DNA from: Pantoea sp. WMus005 | GTDB lineage: Bacteria; Pseudomonadota; Gammaproteobacteria; Enterobacterales; Enterobacteriaceae | Length of the DNA stretch: 64,000 bases | Direction of reading: 5' to 3' | Assembly: GCF_013415305.1 (NCBI RefSeq) | Contig: NZ_JACBXU010000001.1 | Coordinates: forward strand, 248,001 to 312,000 | In this document: piece after piece, positions 1 to 9,119 of the stretch | Layout of the letters: each line of letters begins with the position of its first letter | How positions within the stretch are numbered: the first letter of the stretch is position 1 | The notes under the pieces: model-generated | Told to the model about the DNA's origin: nothing | Database searches by the model: none | What the model saw: only the letters and a program-made list of their open reading frames with translations | Made by a program: the position numbers and the translations under genes

Positions 1-437
1 TGCAGGTATCTGCCGGGCAGAACCTGATAGCCACTGCCGGCAAGAATGCCGATATCAGCGTGGTGAAGAATCTGTTTGTGGGGGTTGGTAATGCGCTCAG
101 CGTGTTTGTGCGTAAGCTCGGGATAAAGCTCATTGCCAATCAGGGTCCAGTGAAAATACAGGCACAAAATGACCTGATGGAACTGGTCGCGCGCGGCGGG
201 CTGAATATTACCAGTACTGAGAATGAGATCCACATAACGGCAAATAAGCGTGTAGTGATCAATGGCGGCGGGAGCTACATCAACCTGGATGCCAACGGGA
301 TTGAATCCGCCACTCAGGGGGAGTACCGGACTAAAGCCGGGCATTATGGGCGAAAAGATAAGGCCAGTGAGCCAAAAGACTTCCCGAATGTGGCACCTGA
401 AACGACCGAACCTTCCAGTAACTTCAGCTTTTCCTGA
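1..437 (+). CDS. vgrG: VgrG (TssI) spike protein, C-terminal end (partial)
   Basis: This is the 3' end of a T6SS spike gene. The reading frame is already open at base 3 and enters from the left edge, so the first methionine-like codon inside the window (60) is not the true start. The visible 144 codons have the alternating hydrophobic/polar pattern of the VgrG C-terminal beta-helix (DUF2345 type), with repeats such as QVSAGQNLIATAGKNADI and VVINGGGSYINLDANGIESA. The protein ends in a short disordered tail rich in P, E and S. VgrG forms the puncturing trimer on the Hcp tube and carries effectors. The next gene starts 14 nt downstream, so that effector is probably loaded on this VgrG. The family call is good; the gene body lies outside the window. 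Confidence 0.88.
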   Translation, partial: QVSAGQNLIATAGKNADISVVKNLFVGVGNALSVFVRKLGIKLIANQGPVKIQAQNDLMELVARGGLNITSTENEIHITANKRVVINGGGSYINLDANGIESATQGEYRTKAGHYGRKDKASEPKDFPNVAPETTEPSSNFSFS

Positions 438-451
438 CAGGGAGTCACAAC

Positions 452-2635
452 ATGATCATCAGTCCTCCGTTTCTGAGAGATAAAGATGCCACTCAGTCTG
501 ACGCAGACTGGATTGAAGCGATGATGCCTGTCAATGCTCGCCGGGGATATCCTCTCAATACATCAGAGTCCTGGCATGGGGGCATCCATATATCGCATAC
601 GGACGCAGGGACAACGCCGGAGAAAGTAAGGACAATTGCTGACGGGACGGTGGTATCGTTCCGTAAGCCCGCCCCGCCAGAGAAAAGAGACCAGTTCCCA
701 CTGAAGTATGCTCCTGTCAGGGGAACAGATGATGGCTATGTCCTGTTGAAACATGAGACAGAAATCGGTTCCGGGGAGGACGGTAAGGTTGTTTTTTACT
801 CTCTGTATATGCATCTGAAGTTTCTGGAGGCAGAGATAAAAGCGGATGCCAAAATCTACCGTAAAGACCCGCTTGGCTCTTCCGGAATGACTGACGGCCA
901 GAATGAATTTCACTTCCAGGTTTTCTGCGACGATGACAACATCAAAAAAATGACAGGCAGAAAAACGAAGGCGCTGGATATTTCGAAAGATGGTCGAACC
1001 GATGCAATTTACGGTGATATCCATTTTTATCTGCCACCAGGAACAAAGTTTTATGACAAGGCGCCGGCAGATAACAGCACCTCCATCACCGGGCTTTCTG
1101 AACTCTATACCAGCAATGCGCCTCTGTATGCCAGCATGACTCTGGCACAAGGCAACTGTACGATGGTGACCCGGCAAAAAAATACGCAAATTGACGGGAA
1201 GTATAATCTGCTGGGCGAGCCGCAGGTTAACGCCGATGGCGAAGACTATGAATACAATCTTTATAAAACCGCGATGCGGAATTATAAGGAGAGCCCCAGC
1301 GCCGGATTTGAGCTGCTTCGTTTTGGCCGGGTCATCAATACGGAGCATGAAACGCTGGTGCCGGCAGATGCCCCACTTTGGATGACGGTTAATTACCCGG
1401 GCGGGCAAGGAGTGGTCAATTTGGCTGATCCTAATATTAAAAAGTTCAGTGACGCGGATTTTCCACACTGGACTGGCTGGCAGCTGGTTGACGATGACGC
1501 GGATTCCAATAGCCAGTGCAATTCCGCAGCGATCGCTTCGCTGAATGAAAATGGTGACTATGACAATCAGTGCAGCAAGTTGATATGTCATTTCCCGTTT
1601 GAGTGGGAAAAAAGTACCGTAGATACCCGGTTCTCGTGGCTGAAAATCGGCAGTGACGAGCATGATCCTATGTCGGAAGAAGATTATGCGAAGTTTAAGG
1701 CTCACGCTGAAGCGCTGTGTTTTGATTCTGGTTCTTTGGCATCGGGGCGTTTGTGGCACTTTGAGCCAAAGGCATTTATTCGGCAATTTAGAAAATGTGG
1801 CTGGCTTGATAGTGAAGTAATTGAAAAAATAATGGTGGCAAATACTAAGCCAACGGCAAAGTTGCAAATCAGTAAGATAAGTAAGAAGGTAACTGAATAT
1901 TACGGTGATATAAATGCCATACTTAATAAATACAATCTTTATAGTGCCAATAGAAAATGTCATTTTCTTGGGCAGGGGGCTGTTGAATCCGGGAGTTTGC
2001 TGTCAATGCAGGAGATTAGTCAGCAACAACTGATAGAGAACGGTGTCCACAAAGGTGGTGGGATTGTTGACCTGTCAACCAAAAATGAAGCGGAGCTCGC
2101 GCATTGGTATGGAGAGTTAACAGAAGAAAAAGACGATTATTTTTCTGGTAAAAAATACAATTCAAAAGGGAATGTTATCACAGGGTCCTACAGCTGGATT
2201 AATGGGAATTGTGGTGATGTTGATGCCCAGAAATACAGAGGGCGTGGTTTTAAAATGCTCACTGGGCTCGATACTTATTCTAGCTATTGGGTATATCGAG
2301 GGTGGCTCTCAGTAAGTGACTTTGATCGATATTGGTGGGATGACCCTCAATACAAAAAGAAAAATGCAGCAAAAATGAAAAAACGTAGTCCTCAGATAGA
2401 CTCACCACAAAAAATAACAGAAAGTAGTTATAATTGCATTGATACTGGCGGTTTTTTCATCGTTGGGTTTAAAGATAAAACGGTGAAAATAATGGATGGG
2501 GATAAAAATGGCAAAGCAGATGATGATCAGGTTATTGAAAATGTTACCTCTGCAATAAATGGTGCTGACAAAGGTCTTGCAGAGAGAAAAATCTTTAAGA
2601 AAAGAGCTAAGGAGGTGATTGGTGATGACGTTTAA
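452..2635 (+). CDS. T6SS peptidoglycan-hydrolase effector: M23-like N-terminus, GH19/lysozyme-like C-terminus
   Basis: This is a 727-residue VgrG-linked effector with a GGGAG ribosome site before ATG 452. Residues ~25-190 resemble a LytM/M23 endopeptidase: WHGGIHI, IADGTVVSF, YSLYMHL and NEFHFQVF align with the family's HxGxD, dGxV, YxHL and PHLHFEV segments. The canonical metal-ligand Asp after the first His appears to be replaced by His, so this domain may only bind the wall. Residues ~490-725 resemble a GH19 chitinase/lysozyme: FLGQGAVESGSL carries a candidate catalytic Glu near residue 512, followed by KYRGRGFKMLTG, TGGFF and an ending with INGADKGLAERK. Base composition becomes AT-rich from about 1760, matching the domain border. 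There is no signal peptide, as expected for T6SS delivery. The predicted target is periplasmic peptidoglycan of rivals. Confidence 0.75.
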   Translation: MIISPPFLRDKDATQSDADWIEAMMPVNARRGYPLNTSESWHGGIHISHTDAGTTPEKVRTIADGTVVSFRKPAPPEKRDQFPLKYAPVRGTDDGYVLLKHETEIGSGEDGKVVFYSLYMHLKFLEAEIKADAKIYRKDPLGSSGMTDGQNEFHFQVFCDDDNIKKMTGRKTKALDISKDGRTDAIYGDIHFYLPPGTKFYDKAPADNSTSITGLSELYTSNAPLYASMTLAQGNCTMVTRQKNTQIDGKYNLLGEPQVNADGEDYEYNLYKTAMRNYKESPSAGFELLRFGRVINTEHETLVPADAPLWMTVNYPGGQGVVNLADPNIKKFSDADFPHWTGWQLVDDDADSNSQCNSAAIASLNENGDYDNQCSKLICHFPFEWEKSTVDTRFSWLKIGSDEHDPMSEEDYAKFKAHAEALCFDSGSLASGRLWHFEPKAFIRQFRKCGWLDSEVIEKIMVANTKPTAKLQISKISKKVTEYYGDINAILNKYNLYSANRKCHFLGQGAVESGSLLSMQEISQQQLIENGVHKGGGIVDLSTKNEAELAHWYGELTEEKDDYFSGKKYNSKGNVITGSYSWINGNCGDVDAQKYRGRGFKMLTGLDTYSSYWVYRGWLSVSDFDRYWWDDPQYKKKNAAKMKKRSPQIDSPQKITESSYNCIDTGGFFIVGFKDKTVKIMDGDKNGKADDDQVIENVTSAINGADKGLAERKIFKKRAKEVIGDDV

Positions 2636-3392
2636 TAAAGCATTTTTAACTTCAATGATGTACTTTATGGCTACGTTTAGCTCTTGGGGGGCATATTACA
2701 ATACCATTAAAGTTGATGGTTATATGATTAGTCTTAATAAAAATAACCAAGGGGTGGTTGATGTACATAGTGACACCTCGAAAGTTTCCGCTTCATGTAA
2801 AATTAAAAATTGGAATAGCAAGTACTATTTAGGGGCTGGAATACTCGCTTTGACAAGTGATAAGGTTGGTGTGATTGTTGCTGGGAGCAATATGTTTTTA
2901 AAAACAAAGGAGTTGGAGGCTTGTAATAACAAATTCGTAAATCTATATAGCGTAGATTATTTAGACCAAAAATTATCTACTCTTGTCGATGTTAACTTCG
3001 ATAAAAAACTGATTCTCGCTTTAATTCCCATTGATGCCCAATCACGAGCGCACCAAGCGATACTGTCAAGTTTTGATGGGAAAAAGAATGTTATCTCTGG
3101 GAAAGGTTTTTGGAATCCACGTGTAAAGGATGTGAATATTTTGGATGATACATTTCCTGTAACTGATGACTTTTACATCGGAAAAATATCAGCTAATGGA
3201 ATGTACGTTGCTCCTAACGATCTTGATTGTTCTGTAGATTCTTTTCCTGGTGTGTGGGATATAATCAAAAAAATGAAGGTGACATTCCCTGATGATAAAG
3301 ATGATGCTGTGATTGACAGTAAATGCAAAAAGCTTTTTTCGGGTGATAAAACACTTGATGAGTTGGATGGGAAGCTTATCAATACGAAATGA
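2625..3392 (+). CDS. Putative periplasmic immunity protein for the upstream effector
   Basis: The protein has 255 residues if started at ATG 2625, which sits 9 nt after a strong GGAGG at 2611. A TTG at 2619 is also in frame but lies too close to that site. The gene overlaps the effector's 3' end by 11 nt, so the two are translationally coupled. The N-terminus looks like a signal peptide: Lys at 5, then a hydrophobic run with Phe, Met and Leu and a cut near WGA-Y. The rest is AT-rich in codon use, polar, and contains several cysteines. I do not recognise a family. Position, coupling and predicted export fit an immunity protein that blocks a wall-degrading effector in the producer's periplasm. 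The role is inferred from context only. Confidence 0.6.
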   Translation: MTFNKAFLTSMMYFMATFSSWGAYYNTIKVDGYMISLNKNNQGVVDVHSDTSKVSASCKIKNWNSKYYLGAGILALTSDKVGVIVAGSNMFLKTKELEACNNKFVNLYSVDYLDQKLSTLVDVNFDKKLILALIPIDAQSRAHQAILSSFDGKKNVISGKGFWNPRVKDVNILDDTFPVTDDFYIGKISANGMYVAPNDLDCSVDSFPGVWDIIKKMKVTFPDDKDDAVIDSKCKKLFSGDKTLDELDGKLINTK

Positions 3393-3653
3393 TGCTATTA
3401 CAAATGACTATTTATTATCAGGGCATCAATTTTCTTGTGAGTCATCAGTAATTGATCACAATCTTACTTTTTCATGAGGTGTAAGCTATGGATTATCAAT
3501 CCTCAGTAAATTTACTCTTTTATATTTTCAGTAAGAAACAGCTAATCTTCACCATGAACATTTGGCCAATTCTCTGACCGATTAATTATCGTTAACAATC
3601 CATAGGTATCTGAATTGGAGAACGTTTTTTATTGGTCGTATTTGGGGAAGGGT
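3393..3653. other. AT-rich spacer in the effector module
   Basis: This is non-coding or decayed sequence between the immunity gene and the broken gene that follows. One 29-codon frame (ATG 3488 to TGA 3577) follows a GAGGTG ribosome-like site, but its product resembles nothing I know and could be a gene remnant. No convincing terminator was seen. Confidence 0.4.
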
Positions 3654-4399
3654 ATGAATGTTAAAAGTTTAGGTTTACTTTTATTCTTGGTTATTTCTTG
3701 GTCAAAATTTGCAGCAGGCAATCTGAAAAGATCATGTGGGGTACTTATCAACTCTGGAGGCGACACATTATTATTTTATGATAAGAATGGTGTTAAAGAA
3801 TTCGAAACAGAAATGAAAGATAAACGGTTAATGTCGAAAAAATATTCATGCGCATGCATGACTTATAAATCTGAGAATGAAGAATAAATTCGCGGGATAA
3901 CAAAAGTTGAATTTGTGAATAAAAAACTTGCTCAAGAAAGAAAGAAATAGGTGAAGTTTACGTTTCAAAAATTGACAGGGCTGGATATGGTATGCCTCCA
4001 GCAGGTATAGATAATGACAAAAGAAGTAATTTATATTTGGGTTGTGCTTACACATCCCGATTAGAAAATAAATTTTTCTTCTACAAGGGAGATATAATCA
4101 TTATTTATACATTTAAAAAGAGTGGGATTGCATTTGCGAAATTTGGCTTTTGTTCACTTGATGGTAAAAAAATGAAATGCCGAAGATATTTTGAGTCAGG
4201 CATTGAGAGAGGCCGTCCTAATGAAGAGATTAATTATGTTTGCGTAAAAGGGAACTATGTAGAGGAAGGCGTTCATGTGATTTATGTTCGGAATGGTGAT
4301 GTGGCATTTGTTGAAATTAAAAATAGAGATTTTAAAAAAGATAAGGTGCTTTTTGATAGATACCCCGAGAAAACCAAACGATCTTTCTATTTTAGTTGA
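3654..4399 (+). pseudogene. Broken exported protein of unknown function in the T6SS effector module
   Basis: Two frames together read as one protein. The first part starts at ATG 3654 after GGGGAAGGG, has a signal-peptide-like N-terminus (NVKSLGLLLFLVISWSKF, cut near AAG), and stops at TAA 3885-3887. The same frame reads on as IRGITKVEFVNKKLAQERK to TAG near 3950. The frame one base away then continues with KEIGEVYVSKIDRAGYG into the fragment at 3992-4399. The switch falls in the AAGAAAGAAAG run around 3938-3948. So the gene carries a nonsense codon and a frameshift. No family recognised. A size of about 245 residues, the predicted export, AT-rich codons and the position suggest a second immunity or effector-associated protein. 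Sequencing error in the A/G run could explain the shift but not easily the stop as well. Confidence 0.6.
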
Positions 4400-4430
4400 T
4401 TTTTATAAATATTGACATATGAGAGTTTGA

Positions 4431-5639
4431 ATGCCGTATTCCCTTAAGCATCTTCCTGAACGTTACCCTCGATCAGCCCCACCAAAGACATTCCGGTGGT
4501 TTGCTGTTCTGGCGTTAATGCTGGTCATTAGTGTGATCCTCATGCGTATATTTGGACGCTACATCGATAACAGCTACTTCTGGTTAATTGCTATTGGCAC
4601 ACCAGTCGTTGTGTGGATTGTCAGTTTCGGTATTCGCATGTGGTTCTGGTCATTACAGGACAGTAAAGCGAATGGTTTCGACAGCCGCAGGGAACAATGG
4701 ATTTTACGCGAGACCCGGAGGGCTAGGCGCGCGCTTCAAGTGCTGAATACTACATATATAACGGCTTATCCTGAGATTGAGAAGGACGTTGTTGCTACCG
4801 CGATGCTGAACAATCGAAGCATCATCGCCTCCCAGGCTGACTGGAAAGGAGAAAAAAGTAAACGGTTGAGCCGCATTCTGGTGGGACCAGAAGATACACC
4901 GGAATTACTCATATCACGCCTGCTTTCAGAACTCATTGCTGGTCTGCCTGTCGATCGGTTCCCCGCACATGCCTTACTGGTTGTTGTTCTTGATATTTCA
5001 TCATCAGTGTCGCTCGATGCTGTCCGTGATATCTGGCAGCAAAAATGGCAGGAGAGTGGCATAACCTGCGCTGTTGAGTATCTCGATGGATCTGGTCCTG
5101 GCGTTATTGATAGCTGGATGAACAATCGCTTTAAAGAGACCGCAATGCTGCTGATTGTGTCACTTCAGATTGCACCAGTGGTTTCAAATAACTCTGCTGA
5201 AGCGGCAGTGGCCATTCTTCTCGGCAATCGCCTGACACAGGAGGCTCTCGAACCTGTTGCTTTGTTGCATCGCCCGGACCCCGCCCCACCAGGAGGGCTG
5301 GAAGAGGGGATGCGAATGGCCGCCTATAACGTTCCGGTCAAAGAAAATATCGTCAAACACCTGTGGCTTGCCGGCTTGACGAAAGAGCAACGCGCAGAAG
5401 TGGTCGGGAGCCAGAATAAACACCCCGCCCAGTCCGTTGAAGACGACGCTGTAGTAAACCTTGACGTATCAATGGGACATGCCGGTGCAGCCGCTCCCTG
5501 GCTGGCTATTGCTGCAGCCACAGACATCGCCCGACAAACTCAATTACCGCAGATGATCATCAGCGGCGACACCACACAGGATGTGCTGTGGAGCACACTC
5601 GTTACCCCGATTGCTTCCCGACAGGAGATGGACGCGTGA
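4431..5639 (+). CDS. T6SS-associated inner-membrane protein of unknown function
   Basis: A 402-residue protein with two predicted membrane segments near the N-terminus (residues ~22-40, WFAVLALMLVISVILM, and ~50-73). A long cytoplasmic part follows, starting with an Arg-rich stretch (RETRRARRAL). It has normal GC and codon use for the chromosome, unlike the effector cassette just upstream. It overlaps the tssM start in a GTGA arrangement, so it is co-translated with tssM. Its position directly before tssM suggests an accessory part of the membrane complex. It does not match TssL: I see no OmpA/peptidoglycan motif and no TssL core. Function unknown; association with T6SS is well supported by context. 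Confidence 0.65.
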   Translation: MPYSLKHLPERYPRSAPPKTFRWFAVLALMLVISVILMRIFGRYIDNSYFWLIAIGTPVVVWIVSFGIRMWFWSLQDSKANGFDSRREQWILRETRRARRALQVLNTTYITAYPEIEKDVVATAMLNNRSIIASQADWKGEKSKRLSRILVGPEDTPELLISRLLSELIAGLPVDRFPAHALLVVVLDISSSVSLDAVRDIWQQKWQESGITCAVEYLDGSGPGVIDSWMNNRFKETAMLLIVSLQIAPVVSNNSAEAAVAILLGNRLTQEALEPVALLHRPDPAPPGGLEEGMRMAAYNVPVKENIVKHLWLAGLTKEQRAEVVGSQNKHPAQSVEDDAVVNLDVSMGHAGAAAPWLAIAAATDIARQTQLPQMIISGDTTQDVLWSTLVTPIASRQEMDA

Positions 5640-8600
5640 GGTTGAAAGCTCTATTACCGAAAACAACGGAAGGCTGCTACCGTGCTGTCGCCCTGCTCTT
5701 CCTGGTCCTGCTGGCCGCCATGACATTTATTGTCTGGAAACATCCTGATATGGCAGGCCTTCAGCCTGACAGCGAGCAACAGACTTACTGGCTGATTGCC
5801 GGAGTCTGCATCACGGGATGTGCGCTGTTTGCTTCACTTTTGCTTTTGCTCGCAGTTCGAAGTGCCGGGAAGACTGAATTTGATGAGCTGGTGGATGGCA
5901 CAAACGGCGATGATGAAAAAAAGAAACAAGAAACTGAGAAGGTCGCTGTTCATCCGGCCGTAGCGATGTGTAACACCCTTAGACGCCATTTGCATTCACG
6001 TTTCGGCCTTTTCTGGCACCGTAAGGTCTGCCTGTTACTGATATCGGGTAACGAAGAAGCCATTGAGCAACTGGTCCCCGGCCTGCAGAAAAATCAGTGG
6101 CTGGAGGGGAACCGCACGGTGCTGATTTATGGTGGCAGTCTGACCGCTGAACACGACAAAGAAAAATATACTGCCCTGCGCAAACTGCGTCGGGGCCGCC
6201 CTCTGGACGGTATTGTCCGGGTACTACCACAGACGCTGAATCTCACCTCTCAAATCAGCGATAACGACCTGCGCGGGTTTGAAAAAATCAGCGAGCTGTT
6301 GCGCTATTCGGCTCCCGTCTGGATATGGAAGCTGTGCGACAGTGACTGGTCGCAAACGAACCGCACCGAACAGGCCGTTGGGGCGTCGTTCCCGCTGCGT
6401 GCCAGGACTGACGATGTGACCCATCAGCTGGAGTCGATGCTCTCCGGGTTACGGGAACAGGGGGTGAGTCACATTGCTCAACACCGGCAAAACGACTTTC
6501 TGCTGCGTCTTGGCCAGTCTCTGAAAACAGGCGGTATCCGCCGCTGGGCAGAGCAACTGGCTCCCTGGATGTATGCCACTCAGCAACGCATCCCGTTACG
6601 TGGCCTAATGTTCAGCCTGCCACAGAGCCAGCCTGCAGAAGACCCGGAGGGAGCCACACCGGTGACGGCCGGTGAAGAGAAATTTATTCCGGTATCACAG
6701 CGCCATGCCCTGACGTTACCTGTCACCTGGCAGGGGATTGTGGACGACTGTACCCGGGTACGCGGTCGCCGTGTCGGGATGGCCTGGGAGCAGACGCTGG
6801 CCTGGTCGCTGATGGCTGTCATCGGCGTCTGGGGTGCGGGAACGCTGCTGTCGTTTGCGGTAAACCGGTTGCAGATTTTTTCTGTTGCCGAACAGGCCTA
6901 CGCCCTGGTGGAACACCCTTCCGTTTCCGATGACCAGCTGACTGCACTGCATACCCTGCGTAACCATGCGGGTCGCCTGAAGCATAACATCAGCGAGGGT
7001 TCGCCGTGGTACCAGCGGTTTGGCCTCGACCATAATCAGCAACTGCTCGATGCCATGCTGCCGTGGTACGGCGTGGCGAATAACCGCCTTATTCGTGACC
7101 CGGCAAACCTTGCCCTGCAGCAGAAGCTCAGTGCGCTGGCAAACTCGGCCCCCAATAGTGACCAGCGCGCGCAGCTGGCGAAACCGGGGTATGACCAGCT
7201 CAAGGCCTGGCTGATGATGTCACGTCCGGATAAGGTTGACGGCGTGTTCTATGCCGAAACGATGAAGTCCGTGCAGCCTACCCGAACAGGCATTTCCACC
7301 GGATTGTGGCAGAGCCTGTCACCGGATTTGTGGGCCTTCTATCTCTACGAACTGCCGAAGCAGCCGCAGTGGAAAATCACTCCGGACGCGCAGCTGGTCA
7401 GCCAGAGTCGTCAGGTGCTGCTCCAGCAGATTGGTCGCCGTAACGCCGAAAGCACGCTGTATGAAAACATGCTCAAATCCGTTCGTCGCAACTTTGCGGA
7501 TGTAACACTTGAAGACATGACCAGCGGCACTGATGCCCGCCGCCTGTTCACCACTGAAGACGTGGTGCCGGGGATGTTCACGCGTCAGGCCTGGGAAGGG
7601 GGCATTCAGCAGGCGATTGAGAAAGCAGCAACTTCCCGTCGTGATGAAATCGACTGGGTGCTGAGTGACAGTCATAAGGCACTATCTGCTGACCTGTCGC
7701 CGGAAGCCCTGAAAGCGCGCCTGACGCAGCGTTATTTCACCGACTTTGCCTGCCGCTGGCTGAACTTCCTCAACAGCCTCCGACTTAATTCGGCGAACAA
7801 TATCGCCGATGTCACCGACCAGCTCACGCTGATGAGTGATGTTCGCCAGTCCCCGCTGATTGCGCTGATGAACACCATTGCCTGGCAGGGCCAGACCGGT
7901 CAGAAAAGTGAAGGGCTGTCTGACTCCATTATCAAATCAGCCAAAGACCTGGTGGGCGGAAGTGAGAAGCCAGCCATTGACCAGACTGCATCCGGTCCAC
8001 AGGGGCCGATGGATGAAACCTTTGGTCCTCTACTAACCCTGATGGGGAAAAACACTGGCAGCAACGTGATGTCGGCCGACACCTCGCTCAGTCTGCAGAC
8101 CTGGCTGACGCGCATCACTCGTGTCCGTCTGCGCCTGCAGCAGGTCGCCAGCGCGTCGGACCCCCAGGAGATGATGCAGACTCTGGCCCAGACGGTATTC
8201 CAGGGTAAAAGTATCGATCTGACCGATACCCAGCAGTACGGCAGCCTGATTTCGGCAAGTCTTGGCGAAGAATGGAGTGGCTTTGGCAGCACGATATTTG
8301 TGCAGCCGCTGACCCAAGCCTGGGAAACGGTTCTGCAACCGTCAGCCGCGAGCCTCAATGACAAGTGGAGTCGTTCGGTGGTGGCCAACTGGCACACGGC
8401 CTTTGATGGCCGCTATCCGTTTGCCGCCAGTAAAAGTGACGCCTCGTTGCCGATGCTGGCGGAGTTTTTGCGTAAGGACAGCGGACGTATTGAGCGCTTC
8501 CTGACCACGGAGCTCAGTGGTGTGCTGCACAAAGAGGGCAGCCAGTGGGTGCCAGATAAAGTGAACAGCCAGGGGCTGGTGTTTAACCCGGCGTTCCTGA

Positions 8601-9115
8601 AAGCGGTCAACCAGCTGAGCCAGCTGTCAGACATTCTGTTCACCGACGGCAGTCAGGGCATTAGCTTCGAACTTCAGGCCCATGCGGTACCGCAGGTGGT
8701 GGAAACCCAACTGACCATCGATGGTCAGCAGTTGCACTACTTCAACCAGATGGCCGACTGGCAGACCTTCCGCTGGCCGGGAGACACTTACAAACCCGGT
8801 ACGATGCTGACCTGGACTTCGACCAGCGCAGGTGCGCGGCTGTTCGGGGATTACAGCGGAACATGGGGTTTCATTCGCTGGCTGGAGCAGGGTAAACGTC
8901 AGCAACTTGATCGCAGCCAGTGGATGATGAGTTTCACCGCTCCAGATGGTCGCACACTGCAGTGGGTGCTGCGTTCCCAACTGGGCAAAGGCCCGCTGGC
9001 ACTGCTTGACCTCCGGGGGTTCACCTTACCGGACCAGATTTTCAGTGTGGACAGCGCCGCCACGGCGCAGGCTCCGATGAGTTCAGGAAACAGTGATATG
9101 GACGGAGTGGAATAA
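5636..9115 (+). CDS. tssM: Type VI secretion membrane-complex protein TssM (IcmF/VasK)
   Basis: TssM spans the inner membrane and joins TssL to the outer-membrane lipoprotein TssJ, forming the trans-envelope channel. GTG 5636 is chosen as start, giving 1159 residues: it follows AGGAGATGG by a good distance and overlaps the previous stop as GTGA. Two membrane helices lie at residues ~15-37 and ~55-80 and a third near 385-410 (WSLMAVIGVWGAGTLLSF). A large periplasmic domain follows, with a beta-rich C-terminus that ends in LDLRGFTLPDQIF. In the cytoplasmic domain, the place where many TssM proteins have a Walker A loop reads LLLISGNEEAIEQL (residues ~133-146), with no GxxxxGKS/T, so no NTP binding is predicted. 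tssA follows 4 nt after the stop. Confidence 0.92.
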   Translation: MRLKALLPKTTEGCYRAVALLFLVLLAAMTFIVWKHPDMAGLQPDSEQQTYWLIAGVCITGCALFASLLLLLAVRSAGKTEFDELVDGTNGDDEKKKQETEKVAVHPAVAMCNTLRRHLHSRFGLFWHRKVCLLLISGNEEAIEQLVPGLQKNQWLEGNRTVLIYGGSLTAEHDKEKYTALRKLRRGRPLDGIVRVLPQTLNLTSQISDNDLRGFEKISELLRYSAPVWIWKLCDSDWSQTNRTEQAVGASFPLRARTDDVTHQLESMLSGLREQGVSHIAQHRQNDFLLRLGQSLKTGGIRRWAEQLAPWMYATQQRIPLRGLMFSLPQSQPAEDPEGATPVTAGEEKFIPVSQRHALTLPVTWQGIVDDCTRVRGRRVGMAWEQTLAWSLMAVIGVWGAGTLLSFAVNRLQIFSVAEQAYALVEHPSVSDDQLTALHTLRNHAGRLKHNISEGSPWYQRFGLDHNQQLLDAMLPWYGVANNRLIRDPANLALQQKLSALANSAPNSDQRAQLAKPGYDQLKAWLMMSRPDKVDGVFYAETMKSVQPTRTGISTGLWQSLSPDLWAFYLYELPKQPQWKITPDAQLVSQSRQVLLQQIGRRNAESTLYENMLKSVRRNFADVTLEDMTSGTDARRLFTTEDVVPGMFTRQAWEGGIQQAIEKAATSRRDEIDWVLSDSHKALSADLSPEALKARLTQRYFTDFACRWLNFLNSLRLNSANNIADVTDQLTLMSDVRQSPLIALMNTIAWQGQTGQKSEGLSDSIIKSAKDLVGGSEKPAIDQTASGPQGPMDETFGPLLTLMGKNTGSNVMSADTSLSLQTWLTRITRVRLRLQQVASASDPQEMMQTLAQTVFQGKSIDLTDTQQYGSLISASLGEEWSGFGSTIFVQPLTQAWETVLQPSAASLNDKWSRSVVANWHTAFDGRYPFAASKSDASLPMLAEFLRKDSGRIERFLTTELSGVLHKEGSQWVPDKVNSQGLVFNPAFLKAVNQLSQLSDILFTDGSQGISFELQAHAVPQVVETQLTIDGQQLHYFNQMADWQTFRWPGDTYKPGTMLTWTSTSAGARLFGDYSGTWGFIRWLEQGKRQQLDRSQWMMSFTAPDGRTLQWVLRSQLGKGPLALLDLRGFTLPDQIFSVDSAATAQAPMSSGNSDMDGVE

Positions 9116-9119
9116 CACA

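Noticed and set aside
563..1963. A 466-codon open frame on the minus strand opposite the T6SS effector
   Set aside because: It lies wholly inside a gene with clear domain homology and a good ribosome site. Its product has no recognisable pattern and low-complexity shadow composition.
3488..3577. A 29-codon reading frame in the effector-module spacer
   Set aside because: A ribosome-like site is present but there is no homology or context; too short to support as a gene.
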